DNA from: Marinihelvus fidelis
GTDB lineage: Bacteria; Pseudomonadota; Gammaproteobacteria; Xanthomonadales; SZUA-36
Direction: 5' to 3'
Assembly (NCBI RefSeq): GCF_008725655.1
Contig: NZ_VYXP01000006.1
Coordinates: forward strand, 62,001-126,000
DNA: 64,000 bases
Every line of letters starts with the position of its first letter. Position 1 is the stretch's first letter. Shown piece after piece: positions 62,518-64,000 of the stretch. The translations under genes and the position numbers were made by a program. The notes under the pieces are model-generated. The model had not been told where the DNA came from. It did not search any database and saw nothing but the letters and a program-made list of their open reading frames with translations.

Positions 62518-64000
62518 CAGCCCAGCCCGACCACGTTGACCAGGCGCCGGGCGTTCATGGTCTTGTCGCCTTCGTTGGTATCCAGTTCGAATCGCATGGC
62601 GTTACAGCTGTCGCCGGTGACGGTGACGCTGCCCCAGTCCTGCAGGGCCTGCCCACTGGGCACCGGCGCGCCGTAGGAACCCGATGTCGCCTTCAACAGG
62701 TCGACCTGCGTGCTGGCGCCGTCGGCAAAGGAAAAGTCGAACGGCGGACTGACCATCCACAGCCGCTCGCCTTCGTCATCGAAGCCGTAGTAGTACAGGA
62801 TCGCCCCGGCCGCGGTCACCACCAGGTTGAAGCCTTCACCTTCCAGGGACGGGTCGTACCACAGCCCCGAATACTTCGACCGGTCACTTTCCGGCTCCGG
62901 CACACACTCGCTGCCGGGCACGCCGATAATTTTCACCAGCGTGGAATCCTTGTGGCCGTCATCACCCACGAGCGTGGCCGTGCCGGCATCGCAGGCCGTG
63001 AAACGCAGCCGCAACTCGCCCCAGTAACTGAGCCCGCGACCACTCGATATGGGCTGGTCGTGGACACCTCCGGTCGACTCCAGCATGGCGATGGTGTGCG
63101 TCGAGCCCTGACTGAAGGGCGCGCTGAACAACTCGGAAACCAGCCACAACCGTTCGCCGCGCTCGTCGCTGCCGTAGAAATAGATCGCCGTGCCCTGCGC
63201 CGTGGTGACGATGTTGTAACCCTCGCCATCCAGCGCCGGGTCGTACCACAGGCCGTTGTAACGGTTGTTGCCCGCGCCGATGCTCGACGGCGTCGGCGGC
63301 GAGCTGTCCACCCAGAAGCTGTGCTCGATCGTGTCGCCCTGGAACTCCACCTCGTAGGACCACTCACCCGACATCGCGTTGGCGGGCAGGTTGAACGAGA
63401 ACCAGATCAGCGCACCGGTAATGTGGTCGCCCGACGTGTAGGTGTAGTTGGTCGTGGTCAGCACCATGCCATTGGGCTGGCGGATGGTGACATCTGATGG
63501 CTCATCGCGAAGCAGGTCCCGGTAGGCGATGCTGAAGACGATGAAATCACCGCCACTGAACTGGTTGGCATAATGCGGCGTCTCGACACCGGGGCAGGCC
63601 GGCTGCTCCGGCTCGGCGCTATGTGTGGCGATCTGGACAATGGCCGGCACGTAATAGGGCGGCTGGTTTTCCCACCAGCTGTCACCGTTGATGGTGTTAC
63701 AGGCGCCTTCATACGGGTCCTGCGGCACCCAGGCGTTGCTTTCGAAAAAGCCCACCTCGAAATGCAGGTGCGGGCCGGTGGAATACCCGGAGCTGCCCAC
63801 CACGCCCAGGTATTCGCCGTACTCGACGCTCGCACCAATGGGCTTGTGGGTCAGCGAACCGGTCCGCATGTGCGCGTAAATGCCAAACGAGCCGTCGGCA
63901 TGCTCAACCATGACCAGGTTGTTGTCACCAACGGGATTGTCGATGGAACAGGACGTTTCCGGCTGGTTGCCCACCTTGTCGACGATCACGCCGGGCGCCG
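62514..64000 (-). CDS. Exported M23 metallopeptidase with two WYDP domains, 5' part outside window
   Basis: The frame is open to the right edge, so the start and signal peptide are missing. The visible N-terminal part holds the end of an M23 (LytM/lasA-type) domain: the YAHM segment and GPHLHFEV with zinc-site and catalytic histidines. A linker with an immunoglobulin-like look follows, then two WYDP domains (NGLWYDPALDGEGY and SGLWYDPSLEGEGF). It probably cleaves peptidoglycan or protein cross-bridges outside the cell. Convergent with oleD. Confidence 0.85.
   Translation of the reverse strand, partial: APGVIVDKVGNQPETSCSIDNPVGDNNLVMVEHADGSFGIYAHMRTGSLTHKPIGASVEYGEYLGVVGSSGYSTGPHLHFEVGFFESNAWVPQDPYEGACNTINGDSWWENQPPYYVPAIVQIATHSAEPEQPACPGVETPHYANQFSGGDFIVFSIAYRDLLRDEPSDVTIRQPNGMVLTTTNYTYTSGDHITGALIWFSFNLPANAMSGEWSYEVEFQGDTIEHSFWVDSSPPTPSSIGAGNNRYNGLWYDPALDGEGYNIVTTAQGTAIYFYGSDERGERLWLVSELFSAPFSQGSTHTIAMLESTGGVHDQPISSGRGLSYWGELRLRFTACDAGTATLVGDDGHKDSTLVKIIGVPGSECVPEPESDRSKYSGLWYDPSLEGEGFNLVVTAAGAILYYYGFDDEGERLWMVSPPFDFSFADGASTQVDLLKATSGSYGAPVPSGQALQDWGSVTVTGDSCNAMRFELDTNEGDKTMNARRLVNVVGLGC

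Overview
The window looks like a chromosomal segment of a high-GC, marine-type gammaproteobacterium. Several signs point there: a zapA - 6S RNA - fau block, a hemCDXY-algR-algZ block, lptM-dapF-DUF484-xerC, hslVU, ubiEJB, and a dedicated proteobacterial sortase system. The oleABCD genes and the class-GN sortase together suggest a lineage near Xanthomonadales/Lysobacterales or Wenzhouxiangellaceae. That placement is inference and cannot be proven from the window. Both ends cut genes: an UPF0149/YgfB-type gene at the left and an M23 metallopeptidase gene at the right. No phage, insertion sequence or CRISPR array was seen.

Layout. 1-3.7 kb: cell division (zapA and a small coiled-coil gene), 6S RNA, fau, rpiA, a cytochrome c, and an NsrR-like Rrf2 regulator that has lost cluster cysteines. 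3.7-5.9 kb: a sortase with its own adjacent sorting-signal protein, and a 2OG-Fe(II) oxygenase. 5.9-7.7 kb: tRNA-tail-like repeats, tRNA-Gln, rpsI-rplM, a thioredoxin-like ferredoxin. 7.7-14 kb: coq7 and the tryptophan genes trpCDG and trpE, separated by an opposite-strand omega-amidase. 14-19.7 kb: a second, complete sortase system (histidine kinase, response regulator, VIT/vWA target, class-GN sortase). 19.7-31 kb: rpe, djlA, purC, Mpo1-like, nfi, a cupredoxin, gcvH/gcvT, two peptidases, a PduO-type adenosyltransferase, htpX. 31-36 kb: omega-aminotransferase, alanine dehydrogenase and a divergent Lrp-type regulator, an HDAC-family deacetylase, tRNA-Gly. 36-45.6 kb: YheT-like hydrolase, acyltransferase, a flavin/ferredoxin reductase, hemYXDC-algRZ, an esterase. 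45.6-57.7 kb: lptM-dapF-DUF484-xerC, a 902-residue exported protein, hslVU, ubiEJB and a phosphopantetheinyl transferase. 57.8-64 kb: oleABCD (long-chain olefin synthesis) and the M23 peptidase.

The most unusual content is non-coding. Tandem 7-bp repeats of related sequence (GTGACGC, GTAACGC, GTGACGG, GTGAGTA, GTGAGTG, GGCAGGA and variants) sit at or just after gene ends in at least eleven places. In most cases they begin inside or within a few bases of the stop codon and are oriented to the gene they follow. Convergent pairs carry an array at each end and form large palindromes. Most units contain TGA, TAA or TAG, so a period of 7 places stops in all three frames. Two further elements have a nearly conserved 54-nt apex between long inverted arms whose sequences differ completely but still pair. 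Both follow heptad units. A third repeat type near tRNA-Gln carries the 3' end of the tRNA and a T-loop motif, separated by a string of mini-hairpins. A recurring extracellular 'WYDP' domain appears five times in three secreted proteins.
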